Below are positions 1-12,118 of a DNA stretch of 64,000 bases, one piece after another (positions within the stretch are counted from its first letter, which is position 1; each line of letters opens with the position of its first letter). Origin of the DNA: Thermoanaerobacterium sp. CMT5567-10 (GTDB lineage Bacteria > Bacillota > Thermoanaerobacteria > Thermoanaerobacterales > Thermoanaerobacteraceae); NCBI RefSeq assembly GCF_030534315.2, contig NZ_CP130558.2:2036501-2100500 (forward strand), read 5' to 3'. The notes beneath the pieces were generated by a model. That model saw only the letters and a program-made list of their open reading frames with translations. It was not told the DNA's origin and made no database searches. Both the position numbers and the translations under genes were made by a program.

Positions 1-1
1 A

Positions 2-1773
<1,772 letters not shown>

Positions 1774-1816
1774 ATTAATTTCTTAGGTTAATTAAAGAAA
1801 ATAATTGATATTCCAA

Positions 1817-1868
1817 TATAAAAAATGTTAGTGCTGAAGCTTTGTTTACGCGCTAACATTTTTTATAT
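1817..1868 (+). terminator. Intrinsic terminator after the 6-phospho-beta-glucosidase gene
   Basis: Arms at about 1817-1834 and 1850-1868 pair AAAAAATGTTAG with CTAACATTTTTT around a short loop, and the 3' arm ends in a T-run. It lies 44 bases after the stop codon. The A-rich 5' side means it may work in both directions. Confidence 0.75.
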
Positions 1869-2082
1869 CATGATTTTGCCAGTGAGCATATTCTATGTAA
1901 TTTTGCCTGCTAGCAAGGCAAATAATAGTAGGGGCATGAATCAAAGCTAATATTTAAATTGTTTTAAAAAATATATAAAAAATTCATATAAAAATTTTAC
2001 ATAATTTACTTGATATATTTAGTGAATTATATTAAAATTATAGTGAACTTCAAATAATATAAATTAATATAGATATATCGAG
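1869..2082. other. Intergenic region upstream of the LacI-family gene
   Basis: Very A+T-rich, with no convincing ORF. A possible promoter for the downstream regulator is the TTGATA / TAAAAT pair around 2010-2040. The repeated TAGTGAA words at about 2020 and 2041 could be operator half-sites, but this is not firm. Confidence 0.35.
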
Positions 2083-3102
2083 GTGGTTAGAATTAATATA
2101 TCAGATATAGCATCAATAGTTGGAGTATCTCCTGCAACAGTTTCAAATGCACTTAATGGTAAAAGCGGTGTAAGCGAAGAAACAAGACAGAAAATAATAA
2201 AAATTGCTAGAGAATATGGTTATTTTAAGGATAATATTTTCAATACTTTGCAAAAAACTATTAGATTTATCATGTATAAAAAGCATGGCTTTGTCGTTTG
2301 CGATACGCCTTTTTTTACTTCTCTTATAGAAGGCATAACTAAGGAATCTAAAGCACAAGGATATGAATTGTTAATATCGCATGTAAATTTTAATGAGAAA
2401 GATAATAAAGAATTAATAGAAACCATTGAAAAAGATTATTCTGAAGGCATATTAATTTTGGCGACTGAAATGACAAGTGAAGATTTACTGGTATTAAAAA
2501 ATGTTAATGTTCCGATTGTAATGCTTGATAGTTATTTTAAAAACAGCGATTTTGATTCTGTTTTAATAAATAATGTAGATGCTGCGTATAAAGCTACAGA
2601 ATATTTAATCATGAATGGACATACTAATATAGGATATCTTCATAGTTCGGTGCATATTAATAACTTTTATTATAGAAGAAGAGGATACTTAGAGGCTTTA
2701 ACTGACTATGCTTTAAAAGCGGATAAAAAGTTTGAGATTCCTTTAGAGCCAACAGCAGAAGGTTCATACCGTGATATGTCTCTTTATTTAAAACAAAAGA
2801 ATGTAGCATTGCCTACAGCTTTTTTTGCCGATAATGATATCATTGCTCTAGGTGCAATGAGAGCATTAAAAGAAAGCGGCATAAAAATACCAGAAGATGT
2901 TTCTATTATAGGTTTTGATGATATGCCTTTTTGCGAAATTTCAACTCCGAAGTTGACTACATTAAAAGTATTTAAACAGGAAATGGGCAAAGCTGCTGTC
3001 AGGAGATTGGTTGATAAGATAAAAGAAAATGATAATAGTGTACAAAAAATTGAAATCAATACACAGTTAGTAGTTAGAGAAAGTGTATTAAAAATTAATT
3101 AA
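2083..3102 (+). CDS. LacI-family transcriptional regulator of the adjacent sugar locus
   Basis: A LacI/GalR repressor of about 339 residues: N-terminal helix-turn-helix with the family hinge sequence (ISDIASIVGVSPATVSNALNG), then a periplasmic-binding-protein-like sensor domain (VSIIGFDDMPF near the end). It precedes the isomerase/transketolase/kinase/ABC genes and probably controls them in response to their sugar or a phosphorylated intermediate. The start is doubtful. GTG 2083 lies inside the only good SD (GAGGTGG, 2080-2086), so initiation may really be at ATT 2092, which has normal SD spacing and leaves the HTH intact. Confidence 0.87.
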   Translation: MVRINISDIASIVGVSPATVSNALNGKSGVSEETRQKIIKIAREYGYFKDNIFNTLQKTIRFIMYKKHGFVVCDTPFFTSLIEGITKESKAQGYELLISHVNFNEKDNKELIETIEKDYSEGILILATEMTSEDLLVLKNVNVPIVMLDSYFKNSDFDSVLINNVDAAYKATEYLIMNGHTNIGYLHSSVHINNFYYRRRGYLEALTDYALKADKKFEIPLEPTAEGSYRDMSLYLKQKNVALPTAFFADNDIIALGAMRALKESGIKIPEDVSIIGFDDMPFCEISTPKLTTLKVFKQEMGKAAVRRLVDKIKENDNSVQKIEINTQLVVRESVLKIN

Positions 3103-3206
3103 AGTTATTAAAATATTAAGCAATTATTAAATAGTATTTTAAAATTGTTTTATGAAATAAAATTCTATTATTAATATAGTAAGAATAAGTTTTATTTTTA
3201 TGTGAC

Positions 3207-3250
3207 GGCTCTATTATTAAGAAAAAAGTAAATAGAGTCTTATTTTTTTA
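3207..3250 (+). terminator. Intrinsic terminator after the LacI-family gene
   Basis: Nine-base arms GGCTCTATT (3207-3215) and AATAGAGTC (3231-3239), with one G-T pair, are followed by a run of T. It separates the regulator from the downstream catabolic operon. Confidence 0.75.
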
Positions 3251-3335
3251 TCTAAAATTTTATTTAGCCACACTAAATATTGATAATTTATATATAAAAA
3301 TTGTCTACTATATGATAAAAAATTTATATAAATGG

Positions 3336-3364
3336 TTGAAATTTATATTAATATATTATATAAT
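3336..3364 (+). promoter_or_regulatory. SigA-type promoter for the isomerase operon
   Basis: TTGAAA (3336-3341) and TATAAT (3359-3364) are separated by exactly 17 bases. A palindrome AACTTAAGTT (3397-3406) lies about 33 bases after the -10 box, a sensible place for a LacI-type operator. The rest of 3251-3458 shows no gene. Confidence 0.65.
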
Positions 3365-3458
3365 AATAGTGAAAAAATTAATCTAATTTGATTAAAAACT
3401 TAAGTTAAATGTAAATTCAAATTTAATCATCTAAAACTATTAAGGAGGAGAATATTTA

Positions 3459-4886
3459 ATGGAGGATCGAGTAAAAATAGGTTTTTTACCTACACGGCGA
3501 AATGTTTTTAGTAAAGAAGATGCTCTTAAATATAAAAATTTAACAAGAAATAAAATCGAGAATTATAATATTGACATTGTTGGTATTGAAGATATTAACG
3601 ATGAAGGATTATTATCAGATAATGCAGATGACATAAAAAAAGTAATTTATAAATTCAAAAATGAAAACGTTGATGCTGTTTTTGTACCGCATTGCAATTT
3701 TGGTACGGAAGACGCTGTTGCCAAGGTTGCGAAAGAAATAAATAAACCATTGTTACTGTGGGGACCAAGGGATGAAGCGCCACTTGATGATGGAATGCGT
3801 CTTAGAGATACTCAGTGTGGATTATTTGCAACTGGAAAGATACTGCGGAGATTCAATGTACCATTTTCTTATTTAGTAAATAGTTATTTGGATGATTTAT
3901 CTTTTGATAGAGGATTTAAGAATTTTATTTCTGTAGCAAATGTTGTGAAGAAATTTAATAGCCTTAAAATATTGCAAATTTCAACAAGACCAGAAGGCTT
4001 TTGGACGATGATTTACAATGAGGGTGAATTATTAGAACGTTTTGGCATTCAAATTACTCCTGTCACTTTAAAAGATGTTGAACAGAGAACATTGTCTGTT
4101 GAGAAGGAAGATGGTACCGAATTAAAGACGACAATAGAATTTATAAAATCAAAATTTGATTGTAATGAAGTAAGTGATTTAAATGTTAAAAGAGTAGCTG
4201 CTTTTAAAGTAGCTTTGAATAGATTAATAAAAGAAAAAGATTGTTCTGCAGTTGCTATACAATGTTGGACTGCATTACAGGTAAGTTTAGGAATCATGCC
4301 TTGTTTAGTAAATGGATTATTAACGGATGAAGGTATTCCTGTCACATGCGAAACGGATGTTCATGGGGCGATAAGTGCAGTTATAGCTCAGGCTGCATCA
4401 ATGAATTCTGCAGTTCCATTTTTTGCAGATCTCACAATAAGGCATCCAGAAAATGAAAATGGTGAGCTGTTATTTCACTGTGGGAATTTCCCTCCATCTC
4501 TGTGTTCTAATGATGATAAACCTAAATTTAAACACCATTTCTTGTTTGAATCACATGCACCTGGTACGGCTGAATTCGAAATCAAAGGTGGCAATATTTC
4601 TATAGTAAGATTTGATGGTGATCATGGAGAATATTCTTTGCTTTTAGGGAAAGCTAAAGGAATTAAAGGACCGTATACCAGAGGTACATACCTATGGGTT
4701 GAAGTAAATGATTGGCCAATGTGGGAAGAAAAATTAGTTAAGGGACCTTATGTTCATCACTGCGTAGGAATACATCATGACGTCATTCCAGTTTTATATG
4801 AAGCATGCAATTTTATTCCTGGTTTGAGGCCAGATCCTGTCGATCCATCTGAACAAGAAATTAAAGAATTTTTAAGAGGAAGATAA
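3459..4886 (+). CDS. L-fucose/arabinose isomerase-family sugar isomerase
   Basis: A 475-residue protein of the fucose/arabinose isomerase superfamily (Mn-dependent aldose-ketose isomerases). Candidate metal/catalytic acids are E298 (in CETD) and D324 (in FFADL), spaced like the catalytic Glu/Asp pair of FucI. A later His-rich stretch (KHHFLFESHAPG) may give the metal-binding His. It is over 100 residues shorter than E. coli-type FucI, so it is not a plain FucI orthologue. SD aaggagg is at 3440-3446. Downstream split transketolase and FGGY kinase suggest aldose isomerization, ketose phosphorylation, then transketolase cleavage. D-arabinose, another pentose or a branched sugar are possible substrates. 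Confidence 0.7.
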   Translation: MEDRVKIGFLPTRRNVFSKEDALKYKNLTRNKIENYNIDIVGIEDINDEGLLSDNADDIKKVIYKFKNENVDAVFVPHCNFGTEDAVAKVAKEINKPLLLWGPRDEAPLDDGMRLRDTQCGLFATGKILRRFNVPFSYLVNSYLDDLSFDRGFKNFISVANVVKKFNSLKILQISTRPEGFWTMIYNEGELLERFGIQITPVTLKDVEQRTLSVEKEDGTELKTTIEFIKSKFDCNEVSDLNVKRVAAFKVALNRLIKEKDCSAVAIQCWTALQVSLGIMPCLVNGLLTDEGIPVTCETDVHGAISAVIAQAASMNSAVPFFADLTIRHPENENGELLFHCGNFPPSLCSNDDKPKFKHHFLFESHAPGTAEFEIKGGNISIVRFDGDHGEYSLLLGKAKGIKGPYTRGTYLWVEVNDWPMWEEKLVKGPYVHHCVGIHHDVIPVLYEACNFIPGLRPDPVDPSEQEIKEFLRGR

Positions 4887-5032
4887 TAATATATTAGATA
4901 CTTCCGAAATTTTGTATATTTATAAGTTACAATTTTTTAAATCTAAAATTTAGAAATTATTTAATACAAATCAATCACATTACATAAAGATAAATTTCAA
5001 ATTTATATTGTTTTACTTTTGAGGTGATATAA

Positions 5033-5884
5033 TTGAATGATGTTTTAGATCTAAAGATAAAAGCTACACAAATTCGACTTGATTTAATTAATATGATTTA
5101 TGAATCTAAGTCTGGACATATTGGTGGTTCACTTTCGTCTGCAGACATACTTACAGTATTGTACTATAATGTAATGAATGTAGATCCTAATAATCCAAAT
5201 TGGGAAGAAAGAGATAGATTCATTTTAAGTAAGGGACATTCAGTAGAGGCATATTACAGTGTTCTTGCCGATAAAGGATATTTTCCAAAGGAAGAATTAA
5301 AGACGTATTGCAAATTTGGCACAAGGCTTATTGGACATCCAAATAATAAAATACCTGGTGTAGAAATGAACACGGGAGCACTTGGACATGGATTGTCCAT
5401 TGCAGTTGGTATGGCATTAGGTGCAAAAATGGATAATAAATCTTTCCGCGTGTTTACTCTTATGGGAGATGGAGAGCTTGCTGAAGGTTCCAATTGGGAG
5501 GCTGCTATGGCTGCATCTCACTATAAATTAAATAATCTTATAGGAATTGTTGATAGGAATAAACTTCAAATTAGTGGAAATACAGAAGAAGTAATGTCTC
5601 TTGAACCACTGGAAGATAAATGGAAAAGCTTTGGTTGGGATGTATTAACTACTGATGGCAATGATATTGAAAGACTTATAGATACTTTTAATGCGGCTAT
5701 AGCATCTGCTAATGATAAGCCTAAACTTATATTAGCATATACAACAAAAGGCAAAGGAGTAAAATTTATAGAAAATAAAGCAAATTGGCACCACCGTGTT
5801 CCAAATTCCGATGAATATAAAGCTGCAATTTCTGAGTTGCAAGAGCTAATGGAGGTATATTTGAATGAACAAAATATCAAATAA
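5033..5884 (+). CDS. Transketolase N-terminal (TPP-binding) subunit
   Basis: 283 residues, the length of the separate N-terminal half of split transketolases. It has the early His motif (SGHIGGSLSSAD), the TPP/Mg motif beginning GDGELAEGSNWEAA and continuing to VDRNKLQ, and an HHRVP end motif. With the next gene it should form an active transketolase that transfers a C2 unit between ketose and aldose phosphates. The start is TTG 5033, with SD gaggtgat at 5021-5028; the nearby ATG 5037 is in another frame and stops at once. It overlaps the second subunit by 20 bases, indicating translational coupling. Confidence 0.87.
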   Translation: MNDVLDLKIKATQIRLDLINMIYESKSGHIGGSLSSADILTVLYYNVMNVDPNNPNWEERDRFILSKGHSVEAYYSVLADKGYFPKEELKTYCKFGTRLIGHPNNKIPGVEMNTGALGHGLSIAVGMALGAKMDNKSFRVFTLMGDGELAEGSNWEAAMAASHYKLNNLIGIVDRNKLQISGNTEEVMSLEPLEDKWKSFGWDVLTTDGNDIERLIDTFNAAIASANDKPKLILAYTTKGKGVKFIENKANWHHRVPNSDEYKAAISELQELMEVYLNEQNIK

Positions 5885-6797
5885 AGAAGTTATTAGCGAT
5901 GTATTATCTAGAGTAGCAGAGGTTGATAAGGATATCGTTGTATTAGCTAGTGACTCAAGAGGTTCTGCCTCTATGACTAGCTTTGCTGAGAAATATCCAC
6001 AGCAATTTGTAGAAGTAGGAATTGCGGAGCAGAATTTGGTAGGTATAGCTGCAGGATTAGCATCAGTAGGTAAGAAACCATTTATAACTTCGCCTGCATG
6101 TTTTTTGACAATGAGAAGTATAGAGCAGGTAAAACTTGACGTTGCTTATTCCCAAATGAATGTAAAAATTGTAGGTATAAGTGGTGGAGTAAGTTATGGG
6201 GCATTAGGTATGTCACATCATTCTCTACAGGATATAGCTGTAATGAGAGCTATACCAGGTATTAGTATTATTATACCTGCTGATAGATATGAAACTGAGA
6301 AAATGATGTCAAGCTTATTAGATTATGAAGGACCTGTTTATGTAAGGGTAGGTAGAAACCCAGTAGAAGATGTTTACAGTGATTTAAATTATAATTATGA
6401 AATCGGGAAAGCAGTTGTTATGAGACAGGGGAATGACATAACGATAATTGCAACAGGAGAAACAGTAAAAATAGCAGTTGATGCATCTGACAAATTAAAA
6501 GAAGAAGGTATAGGTTGTCGGGTTTTAAACATGCATACTATTAAACCTCTTGATGAAGAAGCTATTATAAAAGCAGCACATGAAACTGGTCGCATTATCA
6601 CAATAGAGGAACATAGCATATTTGGTGGGTTAGGTGCTGCTGTAGCTGAAGTAGTAGTACAAAATAAACCAGTGCCAATGAAGATATTAGGCATACCAGA
6701 TGAACCAGCCATAGCAGGGAATAGCAAACAAATTTTCGATTATTATGGTTTATCAGTATCAAATTTATACAATGTTTCAATGTCATTACTCAAATAG
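5865..6797 (+). CDS. Transketolase C-terminal (pyrimidine-binding) subunit
   Basis: 310 residues that match the middle and C-terminal domains of transketolase/DXPS-like enzymes. The cofactor-activating Glu is in VEVGIAEQNLVGIAAGLAS. The MSHHSLQDIAVMRA segment and the C-terminal swivel domain (EEHSIFGGLGAAVAE) follow. It works with the preceding N-terminal subunit. ATG 5865 has the SD ggaggt and lies inside the end of the previous gene. Placement between an isomerase and a sugar kinase points to one dedicated ketose phosphate rather than, or as well as, the general pentose phosphate pathway. Confidence 0.87.
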   Translation: MNKISNKEVISDVLSRVAEVDKDIVVLASDSRGSASMTSFAEKYPQQFVEVGIAEQNLVGIAAGLASVGKKPFITSPACFLTMRSIEQVKLDVAYSQMNVKIVGISGGVSYGALGMSHHSLQDIAVMRAIPGISIIIPADRYETEKMMSSLLDYEGPVYVRVGRNPVEDVYSDLNYNYEIGKAVVMRQGNDITIIATGETVKIAVDASDKLKEEGIGCRVLNMHTIKPLDEEAIIKAAHETGRIITIEEHSIFGGLGAAVAEVVVQNKPVPMKILGIPDEPAIAGNSKQIFDYYGLSVSNLYNVSMSLLK

Positions 6798-6809
6798 GAA
6801 GTGATACGT

Positions 6810-8300
6810 ATGACTGATAGTTGTATTATTGCTATAGATCAAAGTACATCGGGGACAAAAGCTATGGTTGTCGATAAATATGGTAAAGTAATAGCGAGAA
6901 GTAATAAAGAACATAAACAGTATTATCCTAATCCTGGATGGGTAGAACAAGATCCGTTAGAAATATATAACAATGTAAAGATAGTAATAAGAGATGTAAT
7001 AAATAAATTAAACTTACCATCGTCTTATATAAAAGCGATATCTATTACAAATCAAAGAGAGACAGTTGTTGTATGGGATAAGGAAACAGGAAAACCTATT
7101 TATAATGCTATAGTATGGCAGTGTAGAAGAACTTCTGATATGTGTATTTGGTTCAAAAAACAGGGTATTGAAAAATTAATAAAAAGTAAAACAGGATTGC
7201 TTTTAAATCCGTATTTTTCAGCCACAAAAGTGAAATGGATATTGGATAATGTTGAAGGAGCTAGGGATAAGGCAAACAAAGGTAAATTGCTGCTTGGTAC
7301 AATAGATACTTGGCTTTTGTGGAATTTTACGAATGGAAAAGTACACGCAACTGATTATACAAATGCTAGTAGGACACTACTTTTTAATATAAAAACTCTT
7401 GAATGGGATGAAGAACTATTAAAAATATTTGATATACCTTTAAATATGTTGCCTAAAGTAATATCATCGAATGATGTATTTGGTTATACAAATTGCGATG
7501 GAATACTTAATGAGGAAGTACCCATAACAGGAATAATTGGTGACTCACAAGGAGCGCTTTTTGGACAAAATTGCTTTGAAGCAGGTATGGTAAAAGCTAC
7601 ATACGGTACTGGGTCTTCAATTATGATGAATGTAGGTCAAAATTTCATAGATGCAGAAAGGGGGCTGGTAACATCTATTGCTTGGGGAATAAACAAAAAC
7701 GTAGAGTACGTGCTTGAAGGTATTGTCAATAGTACTGGCGATACTCTTAAATGGTTAAAAGACAATTTAGGGCTTTTTAAAGATTACGATGAACTAGAAA
7801 AATTAATTTCTAATTTAAAAAGCAATGAAGGCGTTTACTTAATTCCTGCATTTTCAGGACTTGGAATTCCATATTGGAATATGGATGCAAAAGCAGCCAT
7901 AGTTGGTATGACCAGAGGTGTAAAAAAAGAACATATAATTAGAGCTGCAATAGAATCGATAGCATATCAAATTAAGGATGCCATTGATATAATGGAAAAA
8001 GAATCTGGAATAGCTCCAAAAGAATTAAGAGTTGATGGAGGTGCAACTAATAATAAATTCTTAATGCAATTTCAAGCAGATTTGCTGAATATAAAAGTTA
8101 TTAAAACAGAAAATGAAGATTTATCTGCGTTAGGCTCAGCATATATGGCTGGACTTGGCATAAATTTATGGGGTAGTAAGGATGAAATTATAAAGCTAAG
8201 AGGAAATGAATATGCTTATTCACCAAATTTAAATGTAAAAGAAGAAATGGATAGACTTTATAGCGGTTGGAAAAACGCCGTAAAAATGGTATTGACATGA
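6810..8300 (+). CDS. FGGY-family carbohydrate kinase, glycerol-kinase-like
   Basis: 496 residues, the GlpK length. It opens with the FGGY phosphate-binding motif (IAIDQSTSGTKAMVVD) and has GlpK-like blocks (GTIDTWLLWNFT, DYTNASRT, YGTGSS) and the C-terminal ATP-site DGGATNN. Sequence alone suggests glycerol kinase. However, there is no GlpF, GlpD or glycerol regulator nearby, and the gene sits behind a sugar isomerase and split transketolase, so phosphorylation of the ketose made by that isomerase is the better guess. The start is ATG 6810 (SD aggaagtga); GTG 6801 overlaps the SD. Confidence 0.78.
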   Translation: MTDSCIIAIDQSTSGTKAMVVDKYGKVIARSNKEHKQYYPNPGWVEQDPLEIYNNVKIVIRDVINKLNLPSSYIKAISITNQRETVVVWDKETGKPIYNAIVWQCRRTSDMCIWFKKQGIEKLIKSKTGLLLNPYFSATKVKWILDNVEGARDKANKGKLLLGTIDTWLLWNFTNGKVHATDYTNASRTLLFNIKTLEWDEELLKIFDIPLNMLPKVISSNDVFGYTNCDGILNEEVPITGIIGDSQGALFGQNCFEAGMVKATYGTGSSIMMNVGQNFIDAERGLVTSIAWGINKNVEYVLEGIVNSTGDTLKWLKDNLGLFKDYDELEKLISNLKSNEGVYLIPAFSGLGIPYWNMDAKAAIVGMTRGVKKEHIIRAAIESIAYQIKDAIDIMEKESGIAPKELRVDGGATNNKFLMQFQADLLNIKVIKTENEDLSALGSAYMAGLGINLWGSKDEIIKLRGNEYAYSPNLNVKEEMDRLYSGWKNAVKMVLT

Positions 8301-8442
8301 GATTTTGTAAACCAATTCTACTGTTTAAAATTTGTTTTCATAAGGGAAACCCATGATTAAGCTTTGTATAATTCTATTAATATTGTGGGTGTACCTTAGA
8401 AATATATGCGAAACAAAATAATTTACGCTGTTTCGCAAATAA

Positions 8443-9498
<1,056 letters not shown>

Positions 9499-9858
9499 TT
9501 GTAATTATGATTTATATAAATTGTATAACTAATTGTTAATTATCAAAATAAAAACAAATAAATAAATTAAATAATAAAGCATGTGGATAACCAGAAATTC
9601 ACGTTAATAAATCTTTGTAAGTAATTCTAAAAATAAAGATTTTATTTGTAGAAGTTTATCTAATAAAAAAGTTAAGGATGTTTTTCCTGGTTTTTCCACG
9701 TGCTTTATAGAGTTTATAAAAATTTATAATTAGTATGTAATATACAGATTTTAATCTTCTAATTGTTGAAATTAATTATAAGTTGTTATTTTGAAATATT
9801 AAAAACTTAGTTAATATTAAATAACTATATTATATGTAAATATTATGGAGGCTAAGTT
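9499..9858 (+). other. 360-base gap with nested inverted repeats
   Basis: No ORF is credible here. The arms AAAGCATGTGGATAACCAG (9576-9594) and CTGG...CCACGTGCTTT (9687-9706) are complementary with few mismatches. Between them AAATCTTT and AAAGATTT can form an inner hairpin, and AGGA/TCCT a third. The result looks like a structured RNA of about 131 bases inside the importer transcript. Its role is unknown; it could reduce transcription past the abundant binding-protein gene. Confidence 0.45.
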
Positions 9859-10521
9859 ATGAATAAGAAAATCAGTATTTTTGTGATGGTACTATTAAGT
9901 TTTACGATTTTTATGACAGGATGTAAGTTATTAACTGTTGTACCATTATCTAAAGACAATAATAGTACAACTGCAAATCGATTTAATAGAAGTAATTTTG
10001 ATGCAAATGCTTATGTTAATAAAGTTTGGGACTCTAAAGCAATACCATATTTTGAGGAAAAAGCTGTTGATCTTTTAGAATTACTTAAAAGTGTAAATGG
10101 TAGTTTTTCTGAGGCAGGAAAAAAATACGGCTTAACGAATGCCTCTTCTGTAGGCAGTTATGATTTTGTGGTCAAAGGGAAAGTCAAGGTAGTTAAAGTT
10201 AATGCTCAGTTAAGGGCTAGAACTTTGGAATGTGCATTACCTGGATACAATGGTAATATAAAAATCACTTTGCAAATAGGTCCTGTTTTTACGAGTTCTG
10301 CTATTAGGGACAGCCTTTCATTTGTAAAATTTGAAGATTTTCAGAATCAAGTTATTTTTGATTCTGTTTCTGATGCTTTTAATAAGCACGTTTATGATAA
10401 TGTTATTAGTAAAATAGATGTAAACACATTAGTAGGTAAAAATCTGACATTTATAGGTGCGTTTACTGGAGATGATCCTTCGAATATTTCTATAATACCT
10501 GTAGAATTAAAGATTGATTAG
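9859..10521 (+). CDS. DUF2291-family predicted lipoprotein of a sugar ABC operon
   Basis: 220 residues with a lipoprotein signal (lipobox MTGC, Cys22) and a body matching the DUF2291 family: early NANAYVNKVWDSKAIPYFEEKA, later GPVFTSSAIRDSLSFVKFEDFQNQ. Proteins of this family are known to be encoded beside ribose-type ABC transporters, but no function is established. Its position between the binding protein and the ATPase suggests an accessory role at the outer face of the importer (inference). SD tatggaggc is upstream of ATG 9859. Confidence 0.7.
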   Translation: MNKKISIFVMVLLSFTIFMTGCKLLTVVPLSKDNNSTTANRFNRSNFDANAYVNKVWDSKAIPYFEEKAVDLLELLKSVNGSFSEAGKKYGLTNASSVGSYDFVVKGKVKVVKVNAQLRARTLECALPGYNGNIKITLQIGPVFTSSAIRDSLSFVKFEDFQNQVIFDSVSDAFNKHVYDNVISKIDVNTLVGKNLTFIGAFTGDDPSNISIIPVELKID

Positions 10522-10538
10522 CTAAAGGGGAATAAAAA

Positions 10539-12089
10539 ATGGAAGAAAATCTTAATATTAAGGAAAGTAATGATGTATGTTTATTAGCTAAAAATATAGT
10601 CAAAATTTTTCCTGGTACAAAGGCTTTAGATAATGTTACTTTTAAAGTGTATAAAGGAAAAGTAAATGCACTAATAGGAGAGAATGGTGCTGGTAAATCA
10701 ACACTTATGAAAATATTAGCAGGAATCGAACGTCCAACAGAAGGAAAGTTGTTTCTTGATGATAAAGAGATAGAATTAAGAAGCCCAATTGATGCTGAAA
10801 AAAATGGGATAGGAATGATTCATCAAGAAATAAATTTTTTCCCAGATTTAACTATAGAACAAAATATGTTTATGGGAGTTGAGGAGAAAAAAAATAGTAT
10901 TTTGGTAAATAGAAAAACGCAAAAGGAAAAATGTAATAAGATTTTGGCTGAGCTTGGACATCCTTTTGATGTTGAAAAAAAGATGGGTGAGCTTAGTGTT
11001 GGTCAGCAACAAATTGTAGAAATAGCTCGACATTTGCTTCAACCTAATTTGAAAATTCTTATAATGGACGAGCCGACGTCTTCTTTAACTGTAGCTGAAG
11101 TTTCTATATTATTTAAATTAATAAATAGACTTAAAGAAAAAGGTATTTCAATAATTTATATTTCTCATCGTCTAGAGGAAATTATGGAAATCTCTGATTA
11201 TATTACGGTTTTACGTGATGGGAAAAAAGTTGCAGAAGATTTAACGAAAAATGTAAATATTTCATGGATTATTAGCAATATGGTTGGCTCAGAAAAGCAA
11301 TATAAGAAGCGGGAGAAAAATTTTGATATTAACACTGAAAATATTTTAGAAGTTGAAAATCTCTCACTTAAGAAAAACAATAATAATTTCGTTTTGAAAG
11401 ATATATCCTTAAATTTAAAAAGAGGTGAAATACTTGGCATCTATGGACTGTTAGGTTCTGGAAGAACAGAGTTTTTAGAATGTATAATGGGAGTGAATAC
11501 TAAATTTACAGGTAGTATAAAGTTAGAAGGAAAATTTATAAAAATTAAAAATATCGCACAGCAAATAAAAAATGGCTTTACAATGGTTCCTGAAGATAGA
11601 CAAAAAGATGGTTTAATTCAGACGTTGAATATAGCAAAAAATATATCATTATCTAGTCTAAATAGATTTTCAAAATTTGGAATTTTAAAGAATAAAGAAG
11701 AAGATTTGAATATTGATAAAATGATAAATAGTCTAAGAATAAAAGTGGCAGATAAAAGTTTACCAATATTATCTTTATCAGGTGGTAATCAGCAAAAAGT
11801 CATAATAGGTAAAGATTTACTAACAATGCCAAAAGTATTGCTACTAGATGAGCCTACTAGAGGTATTGATGTAGCTGCAAAGAGTGACGTCTATGAAATT
11901 ATAGATAACCTTGCCAAGGAAGGTATATCAATTATTGTTGTTTCTTCAGAATTAGAAGAAATTTTAAATATTTCAGATCGAGTAGTAGTGTTTTCAAATG
12001 GCCGATTAACTGGTGAATTTGTTGGAAATGAGATTACAAAAGAAGCACTTGTGGAGGCTTCGTATAAAAGTTTAGTTAATTTTAATTAA
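10539..12089 (+). CDS. Sugar ABC transporter ATP-binding protein, RbsA-like (two ABC domains)
   Basis: 516 residues with two fused nucleotide-binding domains, as in RbsA/XylG/AraG. The first has Walker A GENGAGKST and signature LSVGQQQ. The second has a degenerate Walker A (GLLGSGRTE), as usual in this family, and signature LSGGNQQKV followed by LLLDEPTRGIDVAAK. It energizes uptake with the permease encoded 29 bases downstream and the lipoprotein upstream. It starts at ATG 10539 with SD aaagggg, 17 bases after the DUF2291 gene. Confidence 0.9.
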   Translation: MEENLNIKESNDVCLLAKNIVKIFPGTKALDNVTFKVYKGKVNALIGENGAGKSTLMKILAGIERPTEGKLFLDDKEIELRSPIDAEKNGIGMIHQEINFFPDLTIEQNMFMGVEEKKNSILVNRKTQKEKCNKILAELGHPFDVEKKMGELSVGQQQIVEIARHLLQPNLKILIMDEPTSSLTVAEVSILFKLINRLKEKGISIIYISHRLEEIMEISDYITVLRDGKKVAEDLTKNVNISWIISNMVGSEKQYKKREKNFDINTENILEVENLSLKKNNNNFVLKDISLNLKRGEILGIYGLLGSGRTEFLECIMGVNTKFTGSIKLEGKFIKIKNIAQQIKNGFTMVPEDRQKDGLIQTLNIAKNISLSSLNRFSKFGILKNKEEDLNIDKMINSLRIKVADKSLPILSLSGGNQQKVIIGKDLLTMPKVLLLDEPTRGIDVAAKSDVYEIIDNLAKEGISIIVVSSELEEILNISDRVVVFSNGRLTGEFVGNEITKEALVEASYKSLVNFN

Positions 12090-12118
12090 TTATTATATGC
12101 AAAGGAGCATGGTGAAAT

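Noticed and set aside
6810-8300. Simple annotation as glycerol kinase glpK
   Set aside because: Sequence blocks are GlpK-like, but no glycerol gene is linked and the context is sugar isomerase plus split transketolase; the symbol was withheld.
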